A stretch of DNA of 64,000 nucleotides from Paracyclopina nana (Eukaryota > Arthropoda > Copepoda > Cyclopoida > Cyclopettidae): assembly GCA_019096065.1 (NCBI GenBank), contig JAGUCH010000001.1, positions 13,082,001 through 13,146,000 on the forward strand, read 5' to 3'. Shown in pieces: positions 32,615 through 46,400 of the stretch. The number at the start of each line of letters is the position of its first letter. The stretch's first letter is position 1. The notes below the pieces were generated by a model. That model had not been told where the DNA came from, made no database searches, and saw only the letters and a program-made list of their open reading frames with translations. Position numbers and translations under genes: made by a program.

Positions 32615-34661
32615 TTAAGCGTCGTCGTTGCTGCAAACTGTACCATCTTCGTTGTACGACACAAGTTGGCAATTCTGCCCCACTTCGGTGCAAACTTCGG
32701 GCTTGGGCGAGGTGCAATGCTGCTTGGTCTCCGTGAAGCATTGGCCATAGGTGAGATCCTTGGTCTCTTGAATCCCGCACAAATGGGACTCCTCATCTCG
32801 ACAAACCACCGAATCCTCGCTTGACCGGATACGGTTTTCTTTGGCATCCACAGCGGAGCATTTGGCAACTTGAACGTTCTCGCATGTAGTGACGGGTCTG
32901 GGGTTCGGCTCTTGCACGGGAAAACGACGACAGACTTGCCTCAACACCTGGGTACAATTCTCCCCTTTCAAGGAAAATGCTGCAAAGGAAACCAAGCGTG
33001 TAAATAACTCATGAGTTGACCAGCGAAATTCATGGTCGTAGAAATATGAGTTTGAATGAGGCGTGGCACAATGCCTTTTTCTGGGGGGGCCAGGCGACCC
33101 AGGAATCCGCCCAATTACTCACAAAATACCTTTGAATCACTTGTGTGTAGCAGAGCACTTACAATTTAGGTAGCATAGCTAATTGAGGGCTTGAATTCTC
33201 ATCTCCCAGTGCTCAGGTAAAAAGAAAAATGTTTGCTACATGGACGCTGCTATTTTTTGAGTGGAAATGAAAATAAGCCTTACCAGCAGGAGCGCACTCA
33301 ATTTGTGGGACGTGAATGCAAGACTGCTTGTCAACCACATTGCTCTCCATGACATAATGAGTGTTACAGACTTGAGTGGGTCTGGGCTGACATTGGACCG
33401 ACTGGTAGTCACTCGATGTCGGCTGGATAACACCACTGTTTGTGCGGCAGTATTTGTTGATGACATTGTGGCAAATTTCATACTGGTTTCGCATCACAGT
33501 CACTTCACAGCTCTCAAACTGCCCCTGCCTGCACACAGGCGCCTCGCTTTTCTCACATTTGGTCACTGGTGTGCATTTCCTTTGTGGTGGGGGACAAACT
33601 TTCTTCTGGCCAAGTACCATGCTGCCAAATAGGTTGATAATGGAAGAGGGGCCAAAATAAGAGGAGCCTTTTGGTTTACTGGGGTTGTCGCATTTTGTCA
33701 CCTCCGAGTCGGAGCACACTTCCCTGCCTCTGATGTAGCTGCACTCTTTCTTCGTCTCAGTGACGCAGACGGGCTCGACATTTTCAAAGGTCCTTTGGTA
33801 ACTAGGCTGCTCGGTTGTGGTTGATGCCACGGGCCTGCAAGACTTGACCTTCTTTGGCTCGCAGATTTTCCGCTCACCCACCGTTCTACACTCGTTCGTG
33901 TAAATAAAAGTGCACTCCTCTTCGACATTGCTATCCGGTTTGTCCACGCTCCTCGCTAGAATTGGCGGGATCATTTGCTGCTCTCCATTTTCGCAGCCCT
34001 TGGGCACTATTTGACACTCGGGCTTCCTGCCTTGAATGCACTCCTTGGCATACGCAATCTTGCAGTTCTCGGCCAATTTATCGAGAATTGGCGAGAGAGC
34101 CTCGCTGGTGTTGTTCTTGGCCATGACTGGTTGAACCAATTGCACTTTGGGGTCGGTGGTGGCGGTAATTTGGTCTTCATCGCAAATCCTCTTGGGTGCA
34201 ATGGTGCAGCGAGGGGCCCTGTCCTCTTGGCAGTCCTTGATGTAGGTAATTTGGCAATTAGTGCCACTGCTTTCAGCACGTGGTGCACTCGTTGAGCCAG
34301 AAGCTGCATTCGTATTTGTTGTCGTCGTCGTTGATACAGTGGTGGCTGATTCAGTTGTTGTGGTTGTCGTCGAAGGCTGACATCGCATCGATTGGACATA
34401 TTCGCACAAAGTTGGATTTCTCCGGCTGCACACTCGTTCGGTCACAAGTTTCAGCTGGAATCCCGAGGGACAACTGACTGCTCCAGCCTAAGAAAAATAA
34501 GCAAAAGTTGTGACATATCGTCTAAAAGGACAATTTAGACCCCAATTTCAAATGCTTTTTAAAGTTGTAGCAGAGAAAAATGATTGATGAGACAGCTCAC
34601 ATGGCCAATGATGATGATGATGCTGGCGACGAAGCAAAGTCCAACGAGGCCAGAAGCCGAT
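32615..34661 (-). CDS. Secreted cysteine-rich repeat protein with Thr-rich linker (first exon not placed)
   Basis: Three exons are supported: 34661-34601, 34487-33284 and 32979-32615, with GT-AG junctions in phase. The first encodes a hydrophobic signal-peptide core (SGLVGLCFVASIIIIIGH) and starts in mid-codon, so a further upstream exon with the start ATG is needed. About 540 residues are visible. After a first Cys cluster there is a mucin-like Thr/Ser linker of about 40 residues. Then about ten modules follow, each near C-x7-C-x(7-9)-C-x7-C, for example CQITYIKDC, CTFIYTNEC and CVTETKKEC. Such a pattern suggests a disulfide-rich extracellular protein, perhaps of cuticle, mucus or egg coat. 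No named family was recognised and no function is claimed. Confidence 0.85.
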
Positions 34662-36731
34662 CTGAAAAAACAAGAGTGGATGAAAAACGGGAATATTCCC
34701 ACGGTTGGAGCAGTTTTAAAAAGCCAACTTCTACTACATGTCATGGGTGTATTACAAAACGTACGTTCAGGGATGGGTGGCAAATGTCCCCGTAACACAT
34801 ACCCAAGACAATCAAGAGTTTTTTCACACACGTGTTACTGCAGTGCAACTATAACTGCCATGGGATTAGTTTTCTCGAAAAATGCAACTTAGCTCGCTTG
34901 CTGAAAGATAAGCTCAAATCTCAGCTTGAGAGCTCTTGCAACAGAAGGAAAAGAAGCAGCTTGTCTGACATCATTAAATAATAGTACATGATACCGTTTC
35001 TCTAGCCCAACCCGCTCACCCGACTGCAAAAAATCACGACCAACTTTTCTCGATACTTCTGCTCCGAATGCGGTGATGATATACCCAGTACGCGAAAAAA
35101 CAACAACTGTCAGATCTCAGGGGAGACGAACTCTGGGCCAACAAAGTTATTCGCCACAGCAGCAGCCTAAAACTTTGAGGAACCGACATTATCCAACAAA
35201 CCATATGGCTATCTTCTTTGAAGTAAAATAAATAATTGTAAAAACTTCTCTCCTCTCGCCAGGAGCCTTCTTTGATCTCCAAAGCATTAGATCCAATTGG
35301 ATGCCCTCTACAAAATGACGGTAAATTTCCCCACCCCGAAGACTACCGGATACAGAAATTTGACCGACATGATCAAAGATAATGTGGCGTGGAAGATGCT
35401 GCGCTCGCGCTTAATGAGCTATGTAGTACAATTACTGTAGTAGTTGTAGTACTTGTGACAGTTTTCATGGGCGTGCAAATAGAGATCAATCAAAGAGGTG
35501 TGCAACGCGACGGAAATAGCAACAATCTCGTCTAATCTCATTCGCATCTGTTTTGTAACTTTTCCCCTTCATCTTGTCTTTTCTTTTGTCCAAACCCTTA
35601 TAATTGGTGTCACTTTTCGCACGAGAGAGCTTTCTGCTGCTGCTGCTGCTCCAGCGAGGACGACATTTCCCGAATTAGAAAGCATAGTTAGCAGCCAGCC
35701 CTAATGCTCTGTTATGTTTTTTGCAAATTTAATTTTTGCCCCCCTTCTAGTCCGATTTGCATCGCCGGTGACAACCTACAAAATACGATGGCAGATTCGA
35801 GAAAAACATGGCGTGGACAGCCGCACTAAAAAAATGTATAGCTGCTACTACTACTATTGCATATCCTGTGTCGCGCTGCTCCTCCTTTGTAGTACACTCC
35901 CGACTACGATCTTATTCGCGTGAATTACAGCATGGCACACTTTTTTCATTTTTCAAGGCACACTGCTAGAACACTTATTCTTGAAAGCATATTGCTAGAG
36001 GCACGCACTTTTGAACGCGAAACTGTGGCTCTGGCTTGATCACTGTTGAGCGCAAGCGAAGTGGCAAATAAAGATCTTGAGAGCATATCGTTGTACACTG
36101 CTCCTAATCAAGATTGCCCATAAGTATGTTTGCATAGCATCCAAGCAGCAGTAGTGCAGAAGCCCGTTAATTGATGCGTGAAAAATTCATCTTTTGTGAT
36201 AGGTCAAATGTCAGACAGTCGTGAGTGGTGGACACCCAAGAGAAAAAGGCGGCACGTGGGCTGCTGGCGAAGCATCAAAATGGAATTTCGTCTCCACGCC
36301 CTGCCAAACAAGGAGCTAATCAGTCACTTAGAAATCCAAATATCCGCTAACAGATAATTGACGAGGCTGAACGCAGATAAAGATGGCTCATGCAAAAACT
36401 TTCACTACTGCATTATTACCCGAAAATCCGGGTAGGCTCTCCTCGCTCTATTTTTTGCCAGCAGCAATTTGACGAAAACAGGTGGCAAATGCAAGGAATC
36501 GGCATTTCTTCGCTCAAATTCGCAGATGTTTTCGTTCTGCTGCTAATTAGCGCGGCGGACTTGCAATCGTTTTATGGGAGCAAAGTGGGCTCCACATCTC
36601 ATCGAAAATTTACTGCCTACTTCAGCAGCTACAGCTCATTACTAGAGCTTTTTTCTCGCTACACAGATGGACATCAATCATTTTTGTGCACTTTTTAAAG
36701 TAGCTTTTTTATGTCAATATTGACCTCAATA
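34662..36731. other. Upstream region of the cysteine-rich gene; no other gene seen
   Basis: The missing first exon and promoter of the cysteine-rich gene should lie here or farther right. No ATG with a convincing donor of the right phase could be chosen. A CTG repeat lies at about 35634-35650. Confidence 0.45.
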
Positions 36732-37451
36732 CAGTCTGTCCCGTAGATTTCTGTACACTTTGAAATCAAAAGTTTGTGTTACAAATTCGGGAAATATTAG
36801 ACACAATGGATATCATTGGAAAGCTTGAATCTTTTGCCATCTTTTTTTGCTTCAATGGATAAAAGAAATTAAAAGTAAAAAAATGAGAAAACTTAATTTT
36901 CCTGAAGTACCCTTAATTTTTCTCCCAAAAAAGCAAATTTGCCAAAATCGGCTATCATTGACCAAATTTTCAGCTAAGCTAATCCTGGCTATTTTTTTGA
37001 CATTTTTTCATCAAAAAAAAAATCTTGCAGCCTGTGCTGGCTCATCAGAAAGGTGGATGATTCAAAAGGATATTTTTCAGTAAAAAAAAGACAATAAGGC
37101 CACTGCCTACTAAAAAAGTTTCAAAATTAGTGTTTTAAACATCACATCTTTGGGATTTTTTGTTTATGAAGATCAAATGTTTAACCAATTTTATGTGAAA
37201 TTGAATAAATAATTTTTTTGTGAAAGTGACTTTTCATCAAAAAAATCAGTGAAAATGGGCGTGAATTTGGAGTAACTATCAATTTTGAGGTCTAAATCTA
37301 AATTTGAATTAATACTTTTTAAAAATCTCAAAACTAAAAAAGATGGCTTAAGTTTCAAGCTTTCCAACAGTATCCATTGTGTCGAGTATTTCCAGAAGTT
37401 TTAACACAAACTTTTGATTTCAAAGTGTACAGAAATCTACGGGACAGACTG
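36732..37451. mobile_element. Tc1/mariner-type MITE (720 bp) with about 125-bp terminal inverted repeats
   Basis: The left end CAGTCTGTCCCGTAGATTTC is matched exactly by the reverse complement of the right end, and the first 50 bases of each arm are identical. Weaker similarity continues for about 125 bases (36732-36856 against 37327-37451). Both ends are flanked by TA, the target of Tc1/mariner transposition. The interior has only A-rich sequence and no transposase, so this is a non-autonomous copy. Near-identity of the outermost arms and decay of the inner part suggest moderate age. Confidence 0.88.
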
Positions 37452-40400
37452 TATATGCGCTCCTCCTCCCTCTCCCAACTGACTTGGAATTGAGAAGCAC
37501 GTGCGGAAAGTCAATACATGATGACTTTTTTGCAAATTATTAATGACCCCACGCGCTCAAAAGTGCAATTTTGCTTTGTTTTTGCCGAAATTATTTCTAG
37601 CAGCCAGCCAGATGCCATAAAAGATAAGCCCATATGCAACAGTACAATGGTGACCCTGCTGCTGGCCAAAATTGGTCAAAAACAGGGCTAATGGTCAAGA
37701 AAGCAGCTTGGGTCGTAAAACATGTTCAAACTTGCTGGATTTATAGCCAAATGAACCGAGAAGTTATACTAGTAGCGAGAGCTATGTTCGATTTCGTTCA
37801 AAATCTGGGGTCATTTGAGAATGATGCTCATAAATTGATGCCAGCCATTATTTTTCACAGGAACTGAAGACTCTCTTCTCTCTCACAGCAAGAGAGCTCA
37901 AAAATGTAATATGGGAACTCCTTGGGGGTGACAAATGGAAAAAAATCCGGAAATGTGAATAATGAATCACACTGCTTCAGCTGGCTGTAGCAGAGTTTTA
38001 AAAGATGCAAATGGACCACCCTAATTCCCCATTAATGGACTCAAATAGCACATGTCACCATTTTTTATTGCACACCAGCTAGAGAATAGCTGCAGTGCAC
38101 AACTACCAGTTTACTATGGAAATTACAGAGATTTCCTGGAAGCAACAGCTGAAATTCAGCATCTCAACGATTTGCTCGAGCCCATGTTATGCTAGCAAAA
38201 AGTGAATGAAAGAACGCTCGCGAAGAGAGGCATGGGAACCTGTTAACCGCGAGATTTGCTGATCTAAGTGGTTTCTGAAATTAGTTATTGTTGTTTTGAA
38301 TTTTGTGCTGAACACTGCAATAAGCGCGCGAGTGCGTACTACATTATAGCAACGCTCTAATTCCGGGAAGCAATAATAGCAAGCGAAAGAGCGTAGCATT
38401 ACTTTTGCTGATCATCATCACAATGTATTGGATAATGTAATGCGACACTTTTGCGACTGATGCTCTGCACTCAATAATTAAGACATTTGCATACTTTGGC
38501 TCCCAGCAGGAACGAGTTGCAGCACAGGAAATACTGGACAGTAAATTTCTCTGATTTTTGACAGATATTCCTTGGTAATGAGGCCATCTTTTCTCACTTC
38601 TGGTGAGACAAAGGGAAAGATCAGCCCAATACCAACAGCTACAAGAGCAAGTGAAAAATGGGCGTTCAGTTCACACACAATGACTATAAAAGACCCTGCG
38701 CGCTCATTAGGCGAGACCCTGCCACTACTGCTCTATCCTTCCCGAAGCACCAAGAAGCAGAACTTTGGCAGCAGCAACAGCTTGACCCCATTTTGAGCCG
38801 TGAGGGCAAGAGGATATTCGCGGTTTTCCGAAGTTTCAGCCAGAAAAGATAACCAGCCTCCTGCTCAGCCCAGTGGCAAGAATTACATTTAATTGTGGCT
38901 CCCAAATAAGAGGAAACTTTTGCGGTTTTCTCACCAGCCAACTTTGCTTTGGTGGTTGCATTTTTCTGCAATGATATTCAAACATCCGGTTCTCCAATTG
39001 TTTTACGGCGAAGCAGCACTTCCACAACTTTGCAGAGCCTGCGCAAGGCATTTTTGGTCGTCCCGAGACATAGTATCAAGTGACAGCCAGGTCAAGTTTG
39101 TGGGCTAGCAACCGATCTGATGGCAGACAAAATATACATTCGGACATTTTGATCTGATGTTTGTTAAGTGGTTTGGTAGCATGGACTGCATTTATCAACG
39201 TAAAGACCTGCTGCTGCGATGGTAATCGTCGTGTACGCGAAGGCAAAAAAATGTAATTGTCAGACTGCATTAGAGGAATCTGGAAGCATCTTTGGGCTTG
39301 AGCTCTCATGGGTCATGAGAGCAGGCATTGTTTCTGTTTTGGTAAAAGTGTCAGCTCTAGTGTATAGTCGATGTTCCGCAGCCGCTCGCGCAAAGATTTA
39401 TAGCTTGGCAGCAGTGCACGGTGGTGGTGGTGGTAAGAGGATTAAGCCGAAAGAAGTTCATCAATTTTGAGAAGCAGACTCTTAGCCACTTAGAATATGA
39501 CACCAGCACCACTAGCTAAATGAGTTGACAAGTTGACAAAGAGCCGGAGTTGCCATGGTGGTCTAAAGAATAAATTCACCATTTCCTTGAAATGGCGGCT
39601 AAACCATGATCCCCAAATGAATCTTCCCTCAGCATTGGCGGCATGACGGTGCAGCATTTTCTAATTTCTAATGAATGAGCAAGAAAATCTCAAAAAACAG
39701 GCCGGGTCGTTGTTGTACCATGTGAAAAGTGCAATCTCATGAGAGATGCTAGTTCGAGTTTAAAAACTGGGGAAAAAATTGCCTGAGCACAAGAAGAGCA
39801 ATTTGTGATGATGCCGAAGAAAACTGGTGGTGGAAAAATTAACGAGTTTCCTGATGATGATGCTACTCCACAGCTAGCAAACAAGCTGCAAACTGGCTTT
39901 TATCCACTCACAACAGTGTGCTAAAAGCAGGTTCCTCTCTCCGCAATTTTGCACCAACTTAATCAGCAACTCTGCTAAGTTGGAGTAACGAAATATATAA
40001 ATACTACAGCAAAAGCTGCAAGCTTCAGCAGCATTTCCAAACGAGCCTTGGTGGCCTAAGAGTTTTTACAATGCTGCAGGCGGATAGCCTCATTTGCTCA
40101 TTTTATGGCACTTAGCCTTAAGTTCCAAATCAAAAGCTCGTGTCTCCGTTTTTACAGCTATGACCTCCTATCATAAAATGAGCGCAGAAATCTCAGCTGC
40201 TTGAGAGAGAGAATGTCACAACGCTATGAGTTGATTCCATAATAAACTACCACTTATCGGACAATGCAAACGTATAGATCTTCTTGGAGAAGAAGAGCTT
40301 TTAAAGAAAGGAGCAACGGCAGCTGCTGCCTCGATATTTTACAGATTTTAAAAGGGGTTGTTTTCATTGCCAGCTGCTTTTTGGCGACAAAAGTCAGATA

Positions 40401-43400
40401 GTAATCCTCGCTCAACTCTCCTCTCTCTCTTTCTGACTGAACTGAAACTTTTGACGTTCGGTGGTAAACTAATCGCGTATAGCAGCATTGGCTCAGTAGT
40501 AATGAGGATTTTTCGCCGATTTAAGCTTGCAGACAAGCCTAATCATCTTAAGGGATCCTGCTGCTCTTCTGCTGCAGCGGCTCAAAAACAATCATCAAGT
40601 TTGAAAATGAATCAATTTGAGGGAAAATTACAGCTGCCCACCACCTAATGGTCTTTCTGATATCTGGTCAATCTGGCGTTATAATTTGTCTCTTTCGCAC
40701 AAAAGAAGACACATAATAATATTGATCCATTTACTACCACAACCTAGCCGAGGATAATAACAAGCTTGGGGATCATCATTCGGCGTGGCCAAACTTTTTC
40801 AAATTGGAACTAGTGCAGATTTACGGCTACAAAGAGGTTGCCGAACATGTTACGCTTTTTACACACAAAACGAAGGGAAAAAAGAGACAAGGAAGAAACT
40901 TTTACAGCAAGCCAAAAGCGAACAAAAAAATGCAAAAAAGCTACTACAGTTGTTGAGCAGTAATTAACACATCATCCCTTTTTGGTTTGAGGCGCTTTTC
41001 GCAGCATGGCAACTCGAAAGTGCAAAGTTGAAAATGCGGCAAAATGCTAATGGGATTGCTCTTTTGTAGTTTTATAGATGGGTAAACAAACAGCTGTCAT
41101 AAAGATGGACAAGTGGGGCATTCGGCTACTGCGCCGCCACAAAAGTGAATTAAAAGCATTTCCGGACCTGTTGATCCGCAAAAAGAAAAAGCTGCGTGGG
41201 TTGAGATCCGATTGACACCTGTCTTTGGCCGGATTCCTGGCCTATTATTAATGTAACGAGATGACAAGACGAGTGTCATCAGCTGCTACTTCGGTCTGTT
41301 GACCGGCGCGCGGATCACCCACAGAGCTTCTTCTTCCTACTCTAAATAAACGTTGTCAAATTTGACACCGAGATAAAACTTACCGCCGCCTCTGATGACG
41401 TTCCGGTTTGGTAGAAAGCATTTCGGAATATCAAAAACACGTGAGGTCCCAGTCGAGAATGCCGAGAAACTGCTGCTGCTGCTGCACTCTGAATTAATGA
41501 GAAGCTTAGCTGATCCATGCTCAGGTCACGGGCGGGCCCGGCAGCAAGCAGCCGAGAGAGCCGCGCTAGCTGACTCAGCTTAGCTAAAGCTCGGATCAAA
41601 TAAGACAGGCCGAAAATATTCTCAACGATTCGTAACGATTACTAGGAACGGCGCTCCTCTTGAGACAATGCCTTTAACAATTTTGGAACTGACCCATGGC
41701 TGCTGCTAATTCCAGTGCTGACTGTTTTGACACCCAAAACATCATTAATTTCCCTCGGCAGCGGCAGCAAAACTGCTTTTGATCTTTGGCGTCAGTTGGA
41801 AACGGCCATGTCAATCGTCGTCGTCAACTTTTTGCAGCTTTAAAAAAGACACCACTTAGGCATCATTACTGCCAATTTTGGACGAGAACTACTTCTTCTC
41901 TTTCCACATCTGGCCAGCGATGGACACAGAACTAATGATCCTTAACAAAGCTCACTTTGCATTACTGCCAGGTGACCCTAGAAAAAACCTCCCAAGATGG
42001 CGAGGTAAGAAAAAAAGTCTTAATTATGCTCCTGCCCGACTACTTCAGATCACCACCACCTCTTCTACGTTGGGAAGAATTCAAGATTCCTGACTGCTGC
42101 TGGTGAATCTTTCACTCCCGGCCCTGGCTGGCTCCCTTCAAAGAGGGCCACAAAAGAAGGATTCTTGCCTTGGGGTGAAATGTGCAATGTTGGATCTTGA
42201 GCTCTGTCATTAGATCACAGAAGACCCTTTTTTTTCTAAAGCTAAATCTTGGCTCCAGGAAAGCCTTTGGGAATTCGGATTGGGATTTTATAGCTGAATT
42301 GCTTGGCCAGGTTTTTTCCTCTTTCAGCTCGAATTATTTGGCCCAAATAGATTCATCGTGACACATTTGACAGGGCGATTTTGCATGTCAGAGTTGACAA
42401 TTAAAAAACCTGCATATCACTTCCTAGCTAAAATGCTGCCTAACTAATCAAATCAGATTACGCAATTGCATCCATTAAGAGTTTTGAATAGCTTCTGCAC
42501 ATCTACCACATCATCAGCTGAATTCAGTAAATGTAATTTTAGTCCATTTCCCTCCTTCCGTTTATTATTATGTGATCTGCATGTGATCATTTCCCCCTCA
42601 AGTTGGGATTTCGTCGGTGGTGTTGCCGCTGATTGTCTCGCTGCATGCAAATATTTGAGGGATTAAGTTAAAATCTTGGCTGAATCAGATAAGATTTTCC
42701 TGCTCAGCAGTGGTCTAAAAAGTACAATTGTTGTTGGTAATTAATTAGCTTTATGGTCAGTGAATGAGCCACGCCCAAATTTCAATAAAATGACGTGAGG
42801 CCACGTGCTTGTCGGGATCATGCGTGTGCAGCCATTTAATTGTTTTCACGACTATGACATAACAGCCACAAAAAGGCTACTACTGACAGCGGAAATCAAA
42901 ATGAGACCTGGTAAACAGATCCGCTGCCCTCAGTGGACTGTAACTAAGGTTCACCCTTTTATGTGCTCCACGCGGACATGACTGGAAATAGACATTAATT
43001 TCACCGCAAAACAAAGAAGTATCGAGCTGCTTTTTGCCGCCCTGTACGATCATATCTCTTTAGTTGAACATTATATACTGAGAGGCTCCTGCGTTTTTGC
43101 TGCAAAGTCAACAATAGATGCGATTGATAATCAAGGAAAAAAGAAGGGCACAGGAGTGAATTTTCGAGCTTTGTTCAAGTTGGCAACTGATGTATGTAGA
43201 AAGAAGCGTCTTTTACTGTCAGTGGATCCCCTTTTTGTGTCAATTGCATCCCCTGCTCCTACTCGCAGATTCGCTGTAAGGGAGTAGGTGTACATTTCAG
43301 ATTGACCCTATTTCCATACACAAATCCTTCTCGCATTCTGCATCCACGTAGCTAGCAGTTCTATTAGTCTCAGATAATTGGGAGTCTACCGAAATAGAGT

Positions 43401-46400
43401 TTTAAAGCTCTTTTTTATATTTAAGATTGATTGATATTATAGGCTTCAAACGAGACGCCCAATATTGAACGCGTAGCACATCGAGTGAGATGAATGACCG
43501 CGTAAACTACTGAGGCTCGATTATTGTATTACTACAGCACATTGAGCCCCAGTTTTTGTGGCATTGCAGTTGAGCTAGCAAGGCCCAAGTGACAAAAGAC
43601 CTTTGGCACTTGTCATTCTGGCAACAGGAAGAGTCAATCTTCTTCTAGCTGCTGCTGCAATCTTCTTCTTCATCCATTTCATGGATGGAAATCAACTCTA
43701 TTTTCAGACACGAGCCCGTCTAGACTGCGACTACAATTTCCCTAACGTCATCATCAGCAGCTTTTGATTGCTGCTATATGAGGACGCACTGACCTAGCTG
43801 TCAAAAACCAGACAAAGGCCAAAATTGGACGCAGGCGTTTCCCGCCATAAGCCAATAAAATAAATGGGAAATGAAAACAACACAATCGTCATAAAAGCCA
43901 AGAAGTACAACAAATTAGAGCCCTCTTTACAGCAGCACTTGTCGTCGAGTTCAAGCATAGCCCCTATTGTCACCAATCATTATTTTTTCAAAAGTTGTGG
44001 GGAAATTTATGCAAGCCGCTTGTCGATCTTCCTCCAGCTATTAAAAGGCTTCATTTTGAGAGCAGATGCCTCGGAAAGGATCCCACAAATATTATAGATT
44101 TTGGCACACTGATCCCATGGCCAGAGCTGATTGAAATGTTTCCACAGCACGAGAATCTGCCAGCCCAGCTAGAAAGTAGAGTATGCGTATGCAAAAGAAT
44201 AAAGCCCTCTAGGGATCAAATACTGACAGTACAATAATAGATGGTATCGCTTTTATGGCCTGATTGCACGGAATCGTGCATTATGAATTCGAATGGCCGC
44301 CAATCGAGCAGCTATGAAGCTGAATCTAGCTTCTGTTTTGACAGCTCAAATGTTTACTTGGTCAGCCCAGATAAGCACCAAGATATCAGATATTTTGCCA
44401 CAGCCGACCCTGATTTACCACCACGAGATAAGAGCTCCAAGCTGGAGTCCGTGTCATCTGTCATTTTTAAAACCCCTTTTTCTCTCTAACTCCTTCTGAT
44501 CAGAAAGATAGTGGCAAGTCTCAAAATACTGTAGTATATCTTCTGGCGATCATAATAACCCTGGTGATTCATATAGAGCCCTTTGTTTTCACCTTTCAAA
44601 AACTAATCCTGTTAACAATACATTGGTATTTTTCCCATGACTTGGGCCGACAGTTTAAAAAGTACAAGTGTTCATCGAATGCAGGGAGAAAGATACTTCA
44701 ATTCAGCCGCGATCAGCTCTGTGACATGGCGTGGCTCCGAAATGTTTGTTTTTTCCAAAATTCAGAGATATCACAGCAACTGCTCAAGTTGACGTTAAGA
44801 ACACAGCGCGACTATTTAATAGTGGCCAATTATCCGGGAATCCCAAAAAATATGTCAATTTGTGTCCGTCAAGCTAAAAACTGACTCATTTCGTCTGATG
44901 ACAAACAAAACAAGCTCAAAGGCATCGTAAAAATGAATTTCTCCATGTCATGCCAGACGAAAAAAGCGCACAAATTGCTACAGCACAACTGCAATCATGA
45001 ATGAGCTCAATGTTCTCGAGATGGAATCATTTTATAGAAGCACATTCAAAATTACGGTTATGTTCAATGAAACACCTTGCAAAATTGTGGGGCATGCGTT
45101 AAAAGTGCAATTCAAACTAATGTGCTTTTTTGCCTGTAACATTAATGATAATACCATGGCTGTAGTGTATGCAAGCAGCTTTTTTAGTAGCAGCAGGTTA
45201 ATCAAGGAGATTGGCTCGTATTGATGGCCTTTTTTGGGATCTTTCCCAAGACGGATTTATTTCCAATTGGCCATTGACGTGAACACATGCGTCAATGACA
45301 AACCAGTCGAGACCTCAGACAGAGCTCTAGTACGCTCGATGTCTGCCATATTAGAGCTTTCCTTATTTTTTTCCAGCAGCACAAGCAGAAGTTTTTGCGC
45401 TGTATTACATTCATTATAAACTACATTTTGGTGTGACCTTGGCTTTTCAGGCCTTTTCATAGAACTGACACATCTGTGTTGACAAACGCTAAACTGCTTT
45501 TTTTCTGAAATCTTCTTCGTCGTTATTATTGCTGCAACATAGCAGAATGATTTAGCACACTCAAGGACAACTTTTTTTCTGGAGTAGCTTTGAAAAAATG
45601 TCGATTGCACTTTGCTTGACCTTCGTATGGCGCCGAGAGTTTTTCTGCAAAGTTATCCAAGGAATTGGGAGAAAAAAAGCCTGATGTCAATCAGGGCTGA
45701 AAAAAGCTCAGAGAAAGCTGCAGCATAAAACGATGAATGCAAGTGACTCACCTCCAATATTTTGAAATGCATACATTTAAGGGGGATGCGCGGTATTAAT
45801 GTGCAATTTAGAAACAGGTTCGAGTCTCCGGTATGCACGAATTATTGCACCATTTAGCCTCAGGATGGGTATTCCGGATTTTTTTCCTCTAGCAGTTTCG
45901 CAGGAAAAAAGTGGCAAATTCCTTTTAGCTGGTTCTATCTGGAAATACCTATACTACTGCTGCAAAGTATCTGAAGTATCACATTTGAAGAATTACTTCT
46001 GTTACTTCTCTGCGGGTTTATTTACCTTACTTTATGCTTCTTTTTATGAAAGCCATAAAAGTGTAGACATGTTTTTGTATCAAAAAGATAAAAGTCATGA
46101 ATTGGTGCTTAAAGTTAGCCACTGGGATATTTGAAGTGGGTACTTTGCCAAATGTGCAGACTGTTGCTGGCAAAGCAGAGACGCGAGATGCTCAATGCAG
46201 TTTTAAAAACATGCTTAATGGGCACTATAATAAACGTTAGTAGTCAGCAGATTCTGCAAAATCATCGCTAATTACCAAAGCCACAAGAGCACATCTCGCC
46301 ATTTTCTTTCCCACATTGGCGATTCACCCTGATTATTTATTGTGTGCGGGGTCACTGTCGTACCTTTGTGCGCGAGTCAATTTATGAACTACTTTTATAG

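Noticed and set aside
45819..45835. GGTTCGAGTC motif as a tRNA B box
   Set aside because: The flanks do not form a T-arm stem or an acceptor stem at the required distance.
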